A DNA stretch of 64,000 bases from a virus. The stretch covers positions 20,181-84,180 of IMG/VR virus record IMGVR_UViG_3300025598_000030; one strand, 5' to 3'. Every line of letters starts with the position of its first letter. Within the stretch, counting starts at the first letter, position 1. The translations under genes were made by a program, and so were the position numbers. Below the pieces are notes generated by a model. That model was not told the origin of the DNA. It did no database searches and was given only the letters and a program-made list of their open reading frames with translations. Shown piece by piece: positions 37,710-45,888 of the stretch.

Positions 37710-38570
37710 TTATCCGAAAAAAGTTGAAGGATCGAATGTTAATGGAACTTCAACTTCCTCTGCAGAGCCAGCAGCAACCATTTCATCAGTGGCTTTAACA
37801 CGTAATGGCTTAATCGCAATATCATCTTTAAGCTTATCTAGATGATTTTTCACAGCATTGAAGATATTTTTATCGCAATTTTGCATAAATTCTGAAATAA
37901 ATTCACGTTCTGTTACAGAACCTGCAGTAGTATCAATACGATATATAGTATTTGATACTAGATCTAAAGTCATTTTTGTTAATTTATTGAAACTGTCCGC
38001 AAATAATTCTAATTTTTTATCTTCATCTATAGCTTTATCGTTAACTAAATTAATTATTCGTTGAGTTTCAAAGGATTCTGCACTAGCTTTTGATAGTTCT
38101 CTATAATTTAAAGGTCTTACATATATAACGAGATTAGAAGCTATTTCGATTCTTTCGTCCCATGCAGGCGCAGACACTAATTGTGCAAGAATATCTTTAA
38201 GATCTATACCGTATGTAGCATCTACGCCTTTAACTGTAACAGTTGTATCCATAAATTCGCCATAAGTTGCTAGCCTGATTGCAATTAATATAGCATCAAT
38301 GTCTGTCTGAGGACATTGCCACCCATCGAGTATGTTAGGAACACAGCTTTGAATCACATCAGCAACTGCTTGCCCATTAAGTAATGCATCTGGAGTTTTT
38401 AAAATCAACTCATCTCTAGCAGTCATAGAATATACAGGATATTCGTTTGTAGGGGTACGTTGCAAAGACCCGTCGGGCCAATACTTTCCTTGACTAGGTA
38501 AAGTAATATAAATCTTAGGTTGTCTCATTAATCCTAATAATGGATTAGTTTTTTGTGGAGGAATCTGCAT
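37710..38570 (-). CDS. 26: Baseplate hub assembly protein gp26-like
   Basis: 286 residues of the T4 baseplate gp26 type: IYITLPSQGKYWPDGSLQRT, VYSMTARDELILKTPDALLN, GQAVADVIQSCVPNILDGWQ, then DIDAILIAIRLATYGEFMDT. T4 gp26 is a baseplate hub assembly protein. A GGAG SD lies ~8 nt before the ATG. A perfect TATAAATA on the minus strand (38608-38615) predicts a TSS near 38602. With the 72-residue gene it forms a minus-strand island inside the plus-strand head block. Confidence 0.88.
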   Translation of the reverse strand: MQIPPQKTNPLLGLMRQPKIYITLPSQGKYWPDGSLQRTPTNEYPVYSMTARDELILKTPDALLNGQAVADVIQSCVPNILDGWQCPQTDIDAILIAIRLATYGEFMDTTVTVKGVDATYGIDLKDILAQLVSAPAWDERIEIASNLVIYVRPLNYRELSKASAESFETQRIINLVNDKAIDEDKKLELFADSFNKLTKMTLDLVSNTIYRIDTTAGSVTEREFISEFMQNCDKNIFNAVKNHLDKLKDDIAIKPLRVKATDEMVAAGSAEEVEVPLTFDPSTFFG

Positions 38571-38582
38571 ATTTTTAACTCC

Positions 38583-38590
38583 GATAAATA
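38583..38590 (+). promoter_or_regulatory. Candidate late promoter of the tape-measure gene
   Basis: GATAAATA, predicted TSS near 38596. The message would then begin 4 nt before the inverted repeat at 38600-38620, giving a 5'-terminal hairpin. The 44-nt leader ends with GAGG before the ATG. Confidence 0.5.
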
Positions 38591-38599
38591 ATTAATAGC

Positions 38600-38620
38600 G
38601 TGCATATTATTTATATGCAC
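38600..38620. promoter_or_regulatory. Perfect inverted repeat over a minus-strand late promoter
   Basis: GTGCATAT-TATTT-ATATGCAC (8-bp arms, 5-base loop). It contains the minus-strand TATAAATA box at 38608-38615 and falls at the predicted 5' end of the plus-strand tape-measure mRNA. It could be an operator, an mRNA-stabilising hairpin, or both. Confidence 0.6.
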
Positions 38621-38639
38621 AGATAACTGAGGCCTTACG

Positions 38640-40922
38640 ATGGCAAATGTAACCGGTTCTATTGGCGATCAACATGTTGTTTTAGAAAATGCAGCTACAG
38701 AAGCTACATTAAAGGCTTTATTACAGGCCTTTTTAGCTAAAAATGCGGGAGATGCATCTACACTTAAAAAAATTGCCGAAAAAGTTAATCTTAATACTGA
38801 AGAAGTTGAAGAACAATTAGAAGATTTAGGTGAAGAAGCTGAAAAAACCGGTACTGAATTTAAACGAACTACCGAAGATATATCAAGATCACGCAAAGGT
38901 TTCATTAACGCTTTTGATAGTTACACAAAAGAGTTCACTGCAGGCACCGCAAAAGCTAGCCAATTATTCGAGGCATTCGGCACTCTTAACAATACATTCG
39001 GTGTATTAGCCACTGTATCTGCCAAACTGCTAGCTATTCAAGAGCAGTATCTAGTAACATACCAGCAGATTTCCGGAGCAGGTGCTAATTTTGCAGGTAG
39101 TTTGACAGATATGAAAATGGCTTCTGCTGAATCTTATCTATCTTTAGAACAATTCGGACGACTTGTAACAGAAAATTCTGGTTCTTTTGCTAGAATGGGT
39201 AATAGTGTTGATGGTGGTGTTAGAGCATTTACAAAATTATCTCACGAATTGATTAACGGTACGACAGGAAAAAGTTTATTAGGGCTAGGCTATACTACTG
39301 ACGAATTAAATCAACAAATGGTCGACTATATAGCGAATACCGGCGGTAGAACTCGAGAAGAAATGGCTAATACTAAGGAAATTTCTAATTCAACTAAAGA
39401 ATACCTAACAGAATTAGATGCTTTATCTACAATTACAGGTAAATCTAGAAAAGAACAAGAAGCAGCAGCTAAAGAAGCAGCAGCTAATCAAGCTGTACAA
39501 GCAAAACTGCAAACTATGAGCGTAGAAGAACGCAAGAAATATGAAATTGCTAGAGCTGAAGCATTTGCAAGAGGCGGAAAAGGTGCGGAAGAAGCATTGC
39601 AAAGCGCATTACTAGGCTTTCCGCCTATGACTAAAGCTGCACAAGAATATACCGCAGTAGCAGGTAACATGAATGATGTTACAATGGAACAGGCTAAAGC
39701 AATTACTGATAGTACAAAAAGCGTTAAAGATATGAAAAATGGCGCAGCAGCGTACAACGAAGCAGCCATTAAAGATAAAAAAAATCTAGGTACTGCAGGC
39801 GATGCTATGATAATGAGAGGCGGAACTATGGCAAGTACTGCTGCTTCGATATATCAAACCGCTAATAGAGCAGTAGCGCAAGGTGCTGAAACTACTGCTA
39901 AATCATTAAAACAAGTAACTGACGTTTCTGATGAACAAGCTAAACGAGCAGAATCACAAGCTGCAGATGCTGCAGAGTCGAGCAAAGCTATGCAAGACCT
40001 TGCTGCAAATCTTAATACTTTCTTAAATCCGATAATAAAATACGGAGCAGGTGCTATTAATGCATTAATAAGCGGGTTTAACAAGCTTCCTCATTGGCTT
40101 CAGTTAACTGTAGAAGGTTTAGCAGCAGCCTATTTGGCAATTAGAGGTTATAAAGCTATGGTCGGCGTAAAAAGTGTTGCCGGCGGCATAGCAAGTAACA
40201 TGGCAAAAGGTGCTGGAGGAGGACCGGGCGGAGTATTAGGTGAGGTTGAAAAAGCAGGTCCGGGAACTGGCGGTGTTTTACAAAGTTTAGCAGGAGGACT
40301 TAAATCTTTTGCTAATCCGCAGATTTTACTAGGCGCTACAATTTTAGCTGGCTCAATCGCAATCATTATTACAGGAATCGGTGCTGGAATTGCAGCAGCT
40401 TCGTGGTTAATGGGCAAAGCTTTACCTACTTTAGCTGAAGGATTAAGCAAGTTTGCTAACATTAATGGCGATAATCTCAAGAAAACCGGCGCAGGATTAG
40501 GTGTTCTCGGCCTGGGACTAATGGCATTTATACCATTCGGTATTGCAGGGATGCCTGCTGTACTAGCAGTAAACTTAATGGCCAATGGTTTAGAAAAGAT
40601 GGCCGCCGTAGATCCTAGTAAATTAGAGCGTGTTGCCGGTGCTATGAAATCTATAAAAGATAATACTCCTGGTATAGGTGCTAGCATATCTGCAGGTATA
40701 TTCGGCCTTGTTAGCAAGGTTACTGGCGGAGGATCAGCAACTGCTACACCTGCAACAGCTACCGCAGGTATTGATGTCTCACAGAATTCGCTCTACAATG
40801 CCGTAAAAGAGTTAAATAACACATCAAATGGTATGCTTGAAGTGTTAAATGAAATAGCAGGACACAGCAAACGCACCGGTGATGCAGTTAAACGACTGAA
40901 TAACAACAATTGGGCCAATTAA
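38640..40922 (+). CDS. Tail tape-measure-like protein
   Basis: 760 residues, Ala-rich and helical. The first ~130 residues look coiled-coil (EEVEEQLEDLGEEAEKTGTE). Ala/Lys/Glu-rich helices fill the middle (EQEAAAKEAAANQAVQAKLQ). Hydrophobic segments occur at ~485-510 and in two stretches at ~560-640 (ATILAGSIAIIITGIGAGIA and LGVLGLGLMAFIPFGIAGMP). This is the standard look of a tape-measure protein: long helix plus hydrophobic regions that may cross the host inner membrane. T4 gp29 has this role and is in the same baseplate-hub gene set as gp26, which lies just upstream. Its stop is one base from the gp20 ATG. Confidence 0.78.
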   Translation: MANVTGSIGDQHVVLENAATEATLKALLQAFLAKNAGDASTLKKIAEKVNLNTEEVEEQLEDLGEEAEKTGTEFKRTTEDISRSRKGFINAFDSYTKEFTAGTAKASQLFEAFGTLNNTFGVLATVSAKLLAIQEQYLVTYQQISGAGANFAGSLTDMKMASAESYLSLEQFGRLVTENSGSFARMGNSVDGGVRAFTKLSHELINGTTGKSLLGLGYTTDELNQQMVDYIANTGGRTREEMANTKEISNSTKEYLTELDALSTITGKSRKEQEAAAKEAAANQAVQAKLQTMSVEERKKYEIARAEAFARGGKGAEEALQSALLGFPPMTKAAQEYTAVAGNMNDVTMEQAKAITDSTKSVKDMKNGAAAYNEAAIKDKKNLGTAGDAMIMRGGTMASTAASIYQTANRAVAQGAETTAKSLKQVTDVSDEQAKRAESQAADAAESSKAMQDLAANLNTFLNPIIKYGAGAINALISGFNKLPHWLQLTVEGLAAAYLAIRGYKAMVGVKSVAGGIASNMAKGAGGGPGGVLGEVEKAGPGTGGVLQSLAGGLKSFANPQILLGATILAGSIAIIITGIGAGIAAASWLMGKALPTLAEGLSKFANINGDNLKKTGAGLGVLGLGLMAFIPFGIAGMPAVLAVNLMANGLEKMAAVDPSKLERVAGAMKSIKDNTPGIGASISAGIFGLVSKVTGGGSATATPATATAGIDVSQNSLYNAVKELNNTSNGMLEVLNEIAGHSKRTGDAVKRLNNNNWAN

Positions 40923-40923
40923 T

Positions 40924-42660
40924 ATGACATGGAAACGCTTTTTTTCACCTGTATCTTCCGGGGCAATGAGCCCGTTAAGTCAAAGCGGCCGTGCAAATCC
41001 TACACGTACTAACTATTCATCATATCTTCCGGATGTTTATAGCGGGCATCCTAACCGTTTAGAGCGTTATAGCCAGTATGATACTATGGATATGGATCCG
41101 GAAGTTAATGCTGCATTTGACATTTTAGCTGAATTCTGCACTCAAATGAACGATGAAAATGGTACACCATTCCAAACATTCTTCAAAGAACAAGCTACTT
41201 CTACTGAAATTAAGATTATTAAGAAATACATGCAGCAATGGACTAAGTTAAACAAGTTCGGAACACGTATTTTTAAGATTATTCGCAATACTTTTAAGTA
41301 TGGTGATTGCTTTTTCATTAGAGATCCTGAAACTTTAGCTTGGTTTTATATAGATCCTAGTAAGATTGATAAGATTATTGTTAACGAAAGTGAAGGTAAA
41401 GAACCCGAACAATATGTTATTCGTGATATGAATATCAATTTTCAAAATTTAACAGTAACACAGATCAACCCAACTAATCAAAATAGTACTCCGGGCGGTA
41501 CTGCTTATGTAACAGGCGGCGCACAACAACGAGGTATGGTCGGGGCATATCCTCAAGCTACCGGAAGTCGATTCACTCAAAACCAAAATCAATGGGCTAT
41601 TGATGCTAAACATCTAATACATCTTAGCTTAAGTGAAGGATTAGATAATAATTTTCCATTTGGCAATAGTTTAATGGAAACAATTTTTAAAGTTTATAAG
41701 CAAAAAGAGTTATTAGAAGACGCAATTATTATCTATCGCGTACAGCGTGCACCAGAACGTCGTGTATTTTATATCGACGTAGGTAATATGCCTAGTCATT
41801 TGGCTATGAGCTTTGTTGAACGTGTTAAAAATGAAGTAAATCAACGTAGAATTCCTAGTGTATCAGGAGGCGGGCAGAGCATTATCGATGCTAGCTATAA
41901 CCCTTTAAGCATTAACGAAGACTATTTCTTCCCACAAACTGCTGAAGGACGTGGCAGCAAAGTAGAAACATTACCGGGCGGTACTAATTTAGGTGAAATT
42001 AGTGACTTGTTATTCTTTACACAGAAGTTAATGCGTGCATTACGCATACCTAGCAGTTACTTACCAACCGGCGCAGCCGATGATCAAACCCCGTTTAACG
42101 ATGGGAGAGTCGGTACTGCATATATTCAAGAGTTGCGTTTTAACAACTATTGCGAACGTTTACAGAGTTTGATTAACGAACAGTTTGATACTGAATTTAA
42201 ATTCTATCTATATAGCAAAGGTATTAATATCGATCCTAACTTATTCGATGTTAAGTTTAATCCTCCGCAAAACTTTGCTGCACATCGTCAAGCAGAAATG
42301 GATCAAGCTAGAGTTAGTACATTTGGTAGTGTATCGGAGATTCCATATTTGAGTAAACGTTTTGCATTGAAACGTTTCTTAGGATTAACTGCAGAAGAAA
42401 TTGCAGAAAACGAGCAGATGTGGAGAGAAGAAAACGTAGATACAGAAACTCCATTAAATGCACAAGGAGAAATGCGTTCAGCAGGTATTACTACTTCAGG
42501 ATTAGGTAGCGATATGGCAAGTTTAGGACAAAGTGATGCAGGCACTGAAGAATTACAAAATATAGGTAGCGAAGCAGCTGGAGGGTCACCATTAGGAGGA
42601 CAACCGGCTTCAGGCGGTGCTCCTCCTCCGCCATCCGGTGGTGCTGCTCCTCCGGCATAA
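40924..42660 (+). CDS. 20: Portal vertex protein gp20
   Basis: 578 residues, close to T4 length (524). Characteristic gp20 blocks are visible: LERYSQYDTMDMDPEVNAAF with DILAEFCTQ, then IFKIIRNTFKYGDCFFIRDP, EDAIIIYRVQRAPERRVFYI and LMRALRIPSSYLPTGAADDQ. It forms the dodecameric portal, starts prohead assembly and is the DNA gate. An added Gly/Pro/Ala-rich tail (GGQPASGGAPPPPSGGAAPP) follows the conserved part. The start is one base after the tape-measure stop, with no clear SD, so translation is probably coupled. Confidence 0.96.
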   Translation: MTWKRFFSPVSSGAMSPLSQSGRANPTRTNYSSYLPDVYSGHPNRLERYSQYDTMDMDPEVNAAFDILAEFCTQMNDENGTPFQTFFKEQATSTEIKIIKKYMQQWTKLNKFGTRIFKIIRNTFKYGDCFFIRDPETLAWFYIDPSKIDKIIVNESEGKEPEQYVIRDMNINFQNLTVTQINPTNQNSTPGGTAYVTGGAQQRGMVGAYPQATGSRFTQNQNQWAIDAKHLIHLSLSEGLDNNFPFGNSLMETIFKVYKQKELLEDAIIIYRVQRAPERRVFYIDVGNMPSHLAMSFVERVKNEVNQRRIPSVSGGGQSIIDASYNPLSINEDYFFPQTAEGRGSKVETLPGGTNLGEISDLLFFTQKLMRALRIPSSYLPTGAADDQTPFNDGRVGTAYIQELRFNNYCERLQSLINEQFDTEFKFYLYSKGINIDPNLFDVKFNPPQNFAAHRQAEMDQARVSTFGSVSEIPYLSKRFALKRFLGLTAEEIAENEQMWREENVDTETPLNAQGEMRSAGITTSGLGSDMASLGQSDAGTEELQNIGSEAAGGSPLGGQPASGGAPPPPSGGAAPPA

Positions 42661-42662
42661 TT

Positions 42663-42670
42663 GGTAAATA
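42663..42670 (+). promoter_or_regulatory. Late-promoter-like box giving a predicted leaderless mRNA
   Basis: GGTAAATA, then five bases (ACAGT), then ATG at 42676; the predicted +1 is the A of that ATG. No SD is present. Confidence 0.42.
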
Positions 42671-42675
42671 ACAGT

Positions 42676-42921
42676 ATGTTATTGAAAGAGTTTATATATT
42701 TTAGTCAAGATGATGCAGAAATGCGTAACAATGATCGTTACGACATCGGGCACGATTCTAGTGTACTTGATTTGAAAGATACCCGTAAAAGTCGTCTTAC
42801 ATTAAGCGCGTTGAATAGATTAAGGAAAGCAGGCGATGCTCGTCAGCAAGAAAAAAGAGCCGAACTCGAATTAGTAAGGAAAATGTACGCAGCACCTAAA
42901 CCAGAAGCTTCGCCTCTATAA
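42676..42921 (+). CDS. Small prohead-core-position protein (between gp20 and gp21)
   Basis: About 81 residues starting MLLKEFIYFSQDDAEMRNND; a TTG at 42661 would add five residues but directly abuts the gp20 stop. The C-terminal half is a basic helix (LDLKDTRKSRLTLSALNRLR, KAGDARQQEKRAELELVRKM). T4 has gp67 and gp68, small prohead core proteins, in this place, so an equivalent role is plausible without a clear sequence match. There is no SD; the late box predicts transcription from the start codon. Confidence 0.6.
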   Translation: MLLKEFIYFSQDDAEMRNNDRYDIGHDSSVLDLKDTRKSRLTLSALNRLRKAGDARQQEKRAELELVRKMYAAPKPEASPL

Positions 42922-42979
42922 ATCTACATTTTTCCAAAATAGACCGTTTTTGGCCTATTTCGCATAAGTATTCTACAAT

Positions 42980-43003
42980 GGCTGTAAATATTACTCGACA
43001 GCC
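42980..43003 (+). promoter_or_regulatory. Leader hairpin upstream of the acidic core gene
   Basis: GGCTGT paired with ACAGCC around a 12-base loop, 34 bp before the next ATG and followed by TTGCCGATTTTTT, so it could act as a weak terminator. A variant late box CATAAGTA (42963-42970) would start transcription a few bases upstream, placing the hairpin at the 5' end of the mRNA. Confidence 0.35.
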
Positions 43004-43036
43004 TTGCCGATTTTTTATTATTAAGGAGAACCCGCA

Positions 43037-44107
43037 ATGTCTAACAAATTTGAAAAATTACTAGACTATCTAGTAAATGAAGAAATGGACAAAGCCAATG
43101 AGCTTTTCCATGAAATTGTTGTTGAAAAATCAAGAACAATTTATGAAAATTTAATTTCTGAAGAAGCACGTGAAGAAGATGAAGAAGATGATGAATCTAT
43201 GGAAGAAGCACGTGAAGAAGATGAATCTATGGAAGAAGCACGTGAAGAAGATGAAGAAGATGAATCTATGGAAGAGTCATGGATGAGCGACGAAAGCGTC
43301 TATGAAATCGGCGGCGATCCTGCCGATGATCTTGAACATGATACTGTAGACCATGATGCACCGGGTACATTCGGTATGGGCGGTGAAGAAGATCATGACA
43401 GCTTCGGAGATGACGACATGGGCGGCGATCATGATATGATGGGCGACGACGACATGGGCGGCGATCATGATATGATGGGCGGCGATGACGAACCAGTTAC
43501 AAAAGGTGATCTAGAAGCTATCGAAGATAGTATTGTAGATAAAGTTGTTAGCGCTCTAAAAAATACCAAAGGAGCTGAAGTAGATTTCGGCGATGACGAT
43601 ATGGGCGATGACGATATGGGCGATGACTTCGGTGGAGAAGACGGAGAAGATGATTCATTCGACTTTGATGACGAAGATGACGAAGATGATGAAGAAGACG
43701 AAGAAGACGAAGAAGACGAAGGGGAAATGAACCTCGACGAAAGTTTTCTAAGAGAATATAGTCAAGTCGTACGTAGCGGCAAAGATTACACAGCCGGTAG
43801 TCCAGGCGAAGAAGGCTCTGTGCATAAAAAGAGTGCAATTGCAACAGGCGGTCCTGGTATCAATACCAAGGCAAATGCTAAAAATATTGCACAGAATGAC
43901 AGAGAAGGTGACGAAGACGGCACTAAACCGAAAGGTAAGGCCGGTGGTCTAGTCGGAACTGTAAAAGGTGAATTTACCGATAGTAGCACATTGAATGTGA
44001 ATAAAAATCGTGTAAAAGGCGACGGATACAATAAAGCAGCAAAAGCACATAAAACTGGTGAAAATCAAGTAAATGATAAATCTATTGTTGCAAAGAGAAG
44101 TCGTTAA
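43037..44107 (+). CDS. Highly acidic prohead-core-type protein with Glu/Asp repeats
   Basis: 356 residues between the portal and the prohead protease. The N-terminal ~35 residues are helical. Then come repeats of EEAREEDE with ESMEE (residues ~45-85), repeats of DDDMGGDHDMMG (~120-155), a short folded segment (TKGDLEAIEDSIVDKVVSAL) and a second Asp/Glu run. The last 120 residues are basic (FTDSSTLNVNKNRVKGDGYN). An acidic body with a basic tail suits an internal scaffold component that is cleaved and expelled before DNA enters, as with T4 gp67/gp68 (inference). AAGGAG precedes the ATG by ~8 nt. Confidence 0.7.
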   Translation: MSNKFEKLLDYLVNEEMDKANELFHEIVVEKSRTIYENLISEEAREEDEEDDESMEEAREEDESMEEAREEDEEDESMEESWMSDESVYEIGGDPADDLEHDTVDHDAPGTFGMGGEEDHDSFGDDDMGGDHDMMGDDDMGGDHDMMGGDDEPVTKGDLEAIEDSIVDKVVSALKNTKGAEVDFGDDDMGDDDMGDDFGGEDGEDDSFDFDDEDDEDDEEDEEDEEDEGEMNLDESFLREYSQVVRSGKDYTAGSPGEEGSVHKKSAIATGGPGINTKANAKNIAQNDREGDEDGTKPKGKAGGLVGTVKGEFTDSSTLNVNKNRVKGDGYNKAAKAHKTGENQVNDKSIVAKRSR

Positions 44108-44116
44108 GAGAATCAA

Positions 44117-44752
44117 ATGAAACTATCTTACCTAAGAGAGAACCTAAGTTTTGATCAGGCTCGTGTAGAATTACACGAGTCTACAGATGAAAAAGGAGGC
44201 AAGAACCTTTATCTTAAAGGAATTGCTATTCAAGGTGGTATTCGCAACGCTAACCAGCGGGTTTATCCTGTAGGCGAAATCACTAATGCTGTCAAAACTC
44301 TGAACGATCAAATACAGAATGGTTACTCTGTATTAGGTGAAGTAGATCATCCAGATGATTTAAAGGTAAATTTAGACCGTGTTAGCCATATGATCACTGA
44401 TATGTGGATGGACGGTCCTAATGGATATGGGAAGATGAAAATTCTTCCCACTCCAATGGGCAATTTAATTCGTACTATGCTCGAAAGTGGCGTAAAACTA
44501 GGTGTCAGTAGCAGAGGCAGCGGTAACGTTGATGAACGCTCTGGTGAAGTAGCTGATTTCGAGATAATCACAGTTGATATAGTAGCCCAACCCTCAGCGC
44601 CGGGAGCTTATCCTACACCAGTTTATGAACACCTAATGAACGCAAGAGGTGGAAACAGAGCATTTAGGGTAGCGCAAGAGAGTAAACAAGATCCAAAAAC
44701 TCAACAGTATCTCCGTGAGGCGATGCTGAATATTATTAAAGGTTTGAAATAA
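44117..44752 (+). CDS. 21: Prohead core protease gp21
   Basis: 211 residues, same length class as T4 gp21 (212). Conserved parts: LKGIAIQGGIRNANQRVYPV, VLGEVDHPDDLKVNLDRVSH with probable catalytic His78, KLGVSSRGSGNVDE with probable nucleophile at Ser131 or Ser132, and DFEIITVDIVAQPSAPGA with Asp154. It cleaves gp22, gp23 and other prohead proteins after Glu in short (L/I)-x-E sites. It starts 9 bp after the acidic core gene and is followed by gp22, the T4 order. Confidence 0.95.
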   Translation: MKLSYLRENLSFDQARVELHESTDEKGGKNLYLKGIAIQGGIRNANQRVYPVGEITNAVKTLNDQIQNGYSVLGEVDHPDDLKVNLDRVSHMITDMWMDGPNGYGKMKILPTPMGNLIRTMLESGVKLGVSSRGSGNVDERSGEVADFEIITVDIVAQPSAPGAYPTPVYEHLMNARGGNRAFRVAQESKQDPKTQQYLREAMLNIIKGLK

Positions 44753-44769
44753 CCTTAAAGGGAGAAGTG

Positions 44770-45867
44770 ATGTTGGACGCATTCAAACAATTAGTAGAAT
44801 CAGGCGTAATGACAGAAGAAACTAAATCAATGGTCGAATCTGCTTTTGCTGCTAAAATTCAAGAGAATCGCGATCAAATCACCGCTGAACTTCGTGAAGA
44901 ATTCGCACAAAAATATACACATGATAAAAGTGTTATGGTTGAAGCAATTGATCGGATGTTGAGCGAGAGATTGGCCGCCGAAATGGCTGAACTTGCTGAA
45001 GATAAGCAATCACTAGTTAATGCTCGTGTTGCTTACGAAGGCAAAATGAAGAGAGATGCTAAGGTATTAGAATCATTCATCATGCGTCAGCTAGGAAAAG
45101 AATTAGTTGAATTCCAAAGCGATCGTAAAAAAGTTGCTGAGAATTTTTCTAAGTTAGAACAGTTCATCGTACACGCATTGGCAAAAGAAATTACTGAGTT
45201 CTCTCAGGATAAACGTGATTTAGCTGCAACGAAAGTTAAGTTAATGAAGGAAGCTAAAGCTAAGTTCGATGATATTAAAGTTAAGTTTATTAAACGTAGT
45301 GCTCAAGTTGTTGAAAGTACAGTTAATAAGAAATTAAAATCCGAAATCAAGCAATTGAAGGAAGATATTTCAAACGCTCGAAACAATGACTTTGGTCGTC
45401 GTTTATTTGAAGCATTTGCAACAGAATATTCTACATCTTATCTAAATGAAAAATCTGAAACAAGTAAATTGTTGAAGATTATCCAGAAGAAAGATTTAGC
45501 ACTTGCTGAAGCAAAATCTGCTTTAAATGAAAAAGCAGCGTTGGTTGAATCTAAGGAACGTGAAATTCGCGTTGCAAAAGATTCTGCAGAACGTAAAGCT
45601 ATGTTAAGTGAAATGTTAGCTCCATTAGGTGCTGACAAGAGAGAATTAATGCGCAGCTTATTAGAAAGTGTACAAACTTCCAAATTATCTGCAGCATTTG
45701 ACAAATACCTACCCGCCGTAATGGAAGGTGCTGTAAAGAAAAAAGAAACTTCAAAAGAGACTTTAACTGAAAGCACAATTGTTACAGGCGATCGCGAAGT
45801 GAAGACTCAGCCCCAGGTAGGCTTAGATAATATCTTAGATATCCGCAAGTTAGCGGGTCTAAAATAA
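44770..45867 (+). CDS. 22: Prohead scaffold (core) protein gp22
   Basis: About 365 residues, helical and charged throughout, with long coiled-coil stretches (DRMLSERLAAEMAELAEDKQ, KLKSEIKQLKEDISNARNND) and the gp22-type C-terminus SKLSAAFDKYLPAVMEGAVK. It forms the internal core around which gp23 assembles and is later degraded by gp21. The ATG at 44770 is preferred over the GTG at 44767 because GGGAG is then 5 nt away. It lies 17 bp after gp21 and 21 bp before gp23. Confidence 0.93.
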   Translation: MLDAFKQLVESGVMTEETKSMVESAFAAKIQENRDQITAELREEFAQKYTHDKSVMVEAIDRMLSERLAAEMAELAEDKQSLVNARVAYEGKMKRDAKVLESFIMRQLGKELVEFQSDRKKVAENFSKLEQFIVHALAKEITEFSQDKRDLAATKVKLMKEAKAKFDDIKVKFIKRSAQVVESTVNKKLKSEIKQLKEDISNARNNDFGRRLFEAFATEYSTSYLNEKSETSKLLKIIQKKDLALAEAKSALNEKAALVESKEREIRVAKDSAERKAMLSEMLAPLGADKRELMRSLLESVQTSKLSAAFDKYLPAVMEGAVKKKETSKETLTESTIVTGDREVKTQPQVGLDNILDIRKLAGLK

Positions 45868-45888
45868 CTATAATTCAAGGAGACATAA

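Noticed and set aside
40148-40717. 189-codon minus-strand Ala/Pro-rich frame
   Set aside because: Shadow of the Ala/Gly-rich tape-measure gene, with no SD or neighbouring context.
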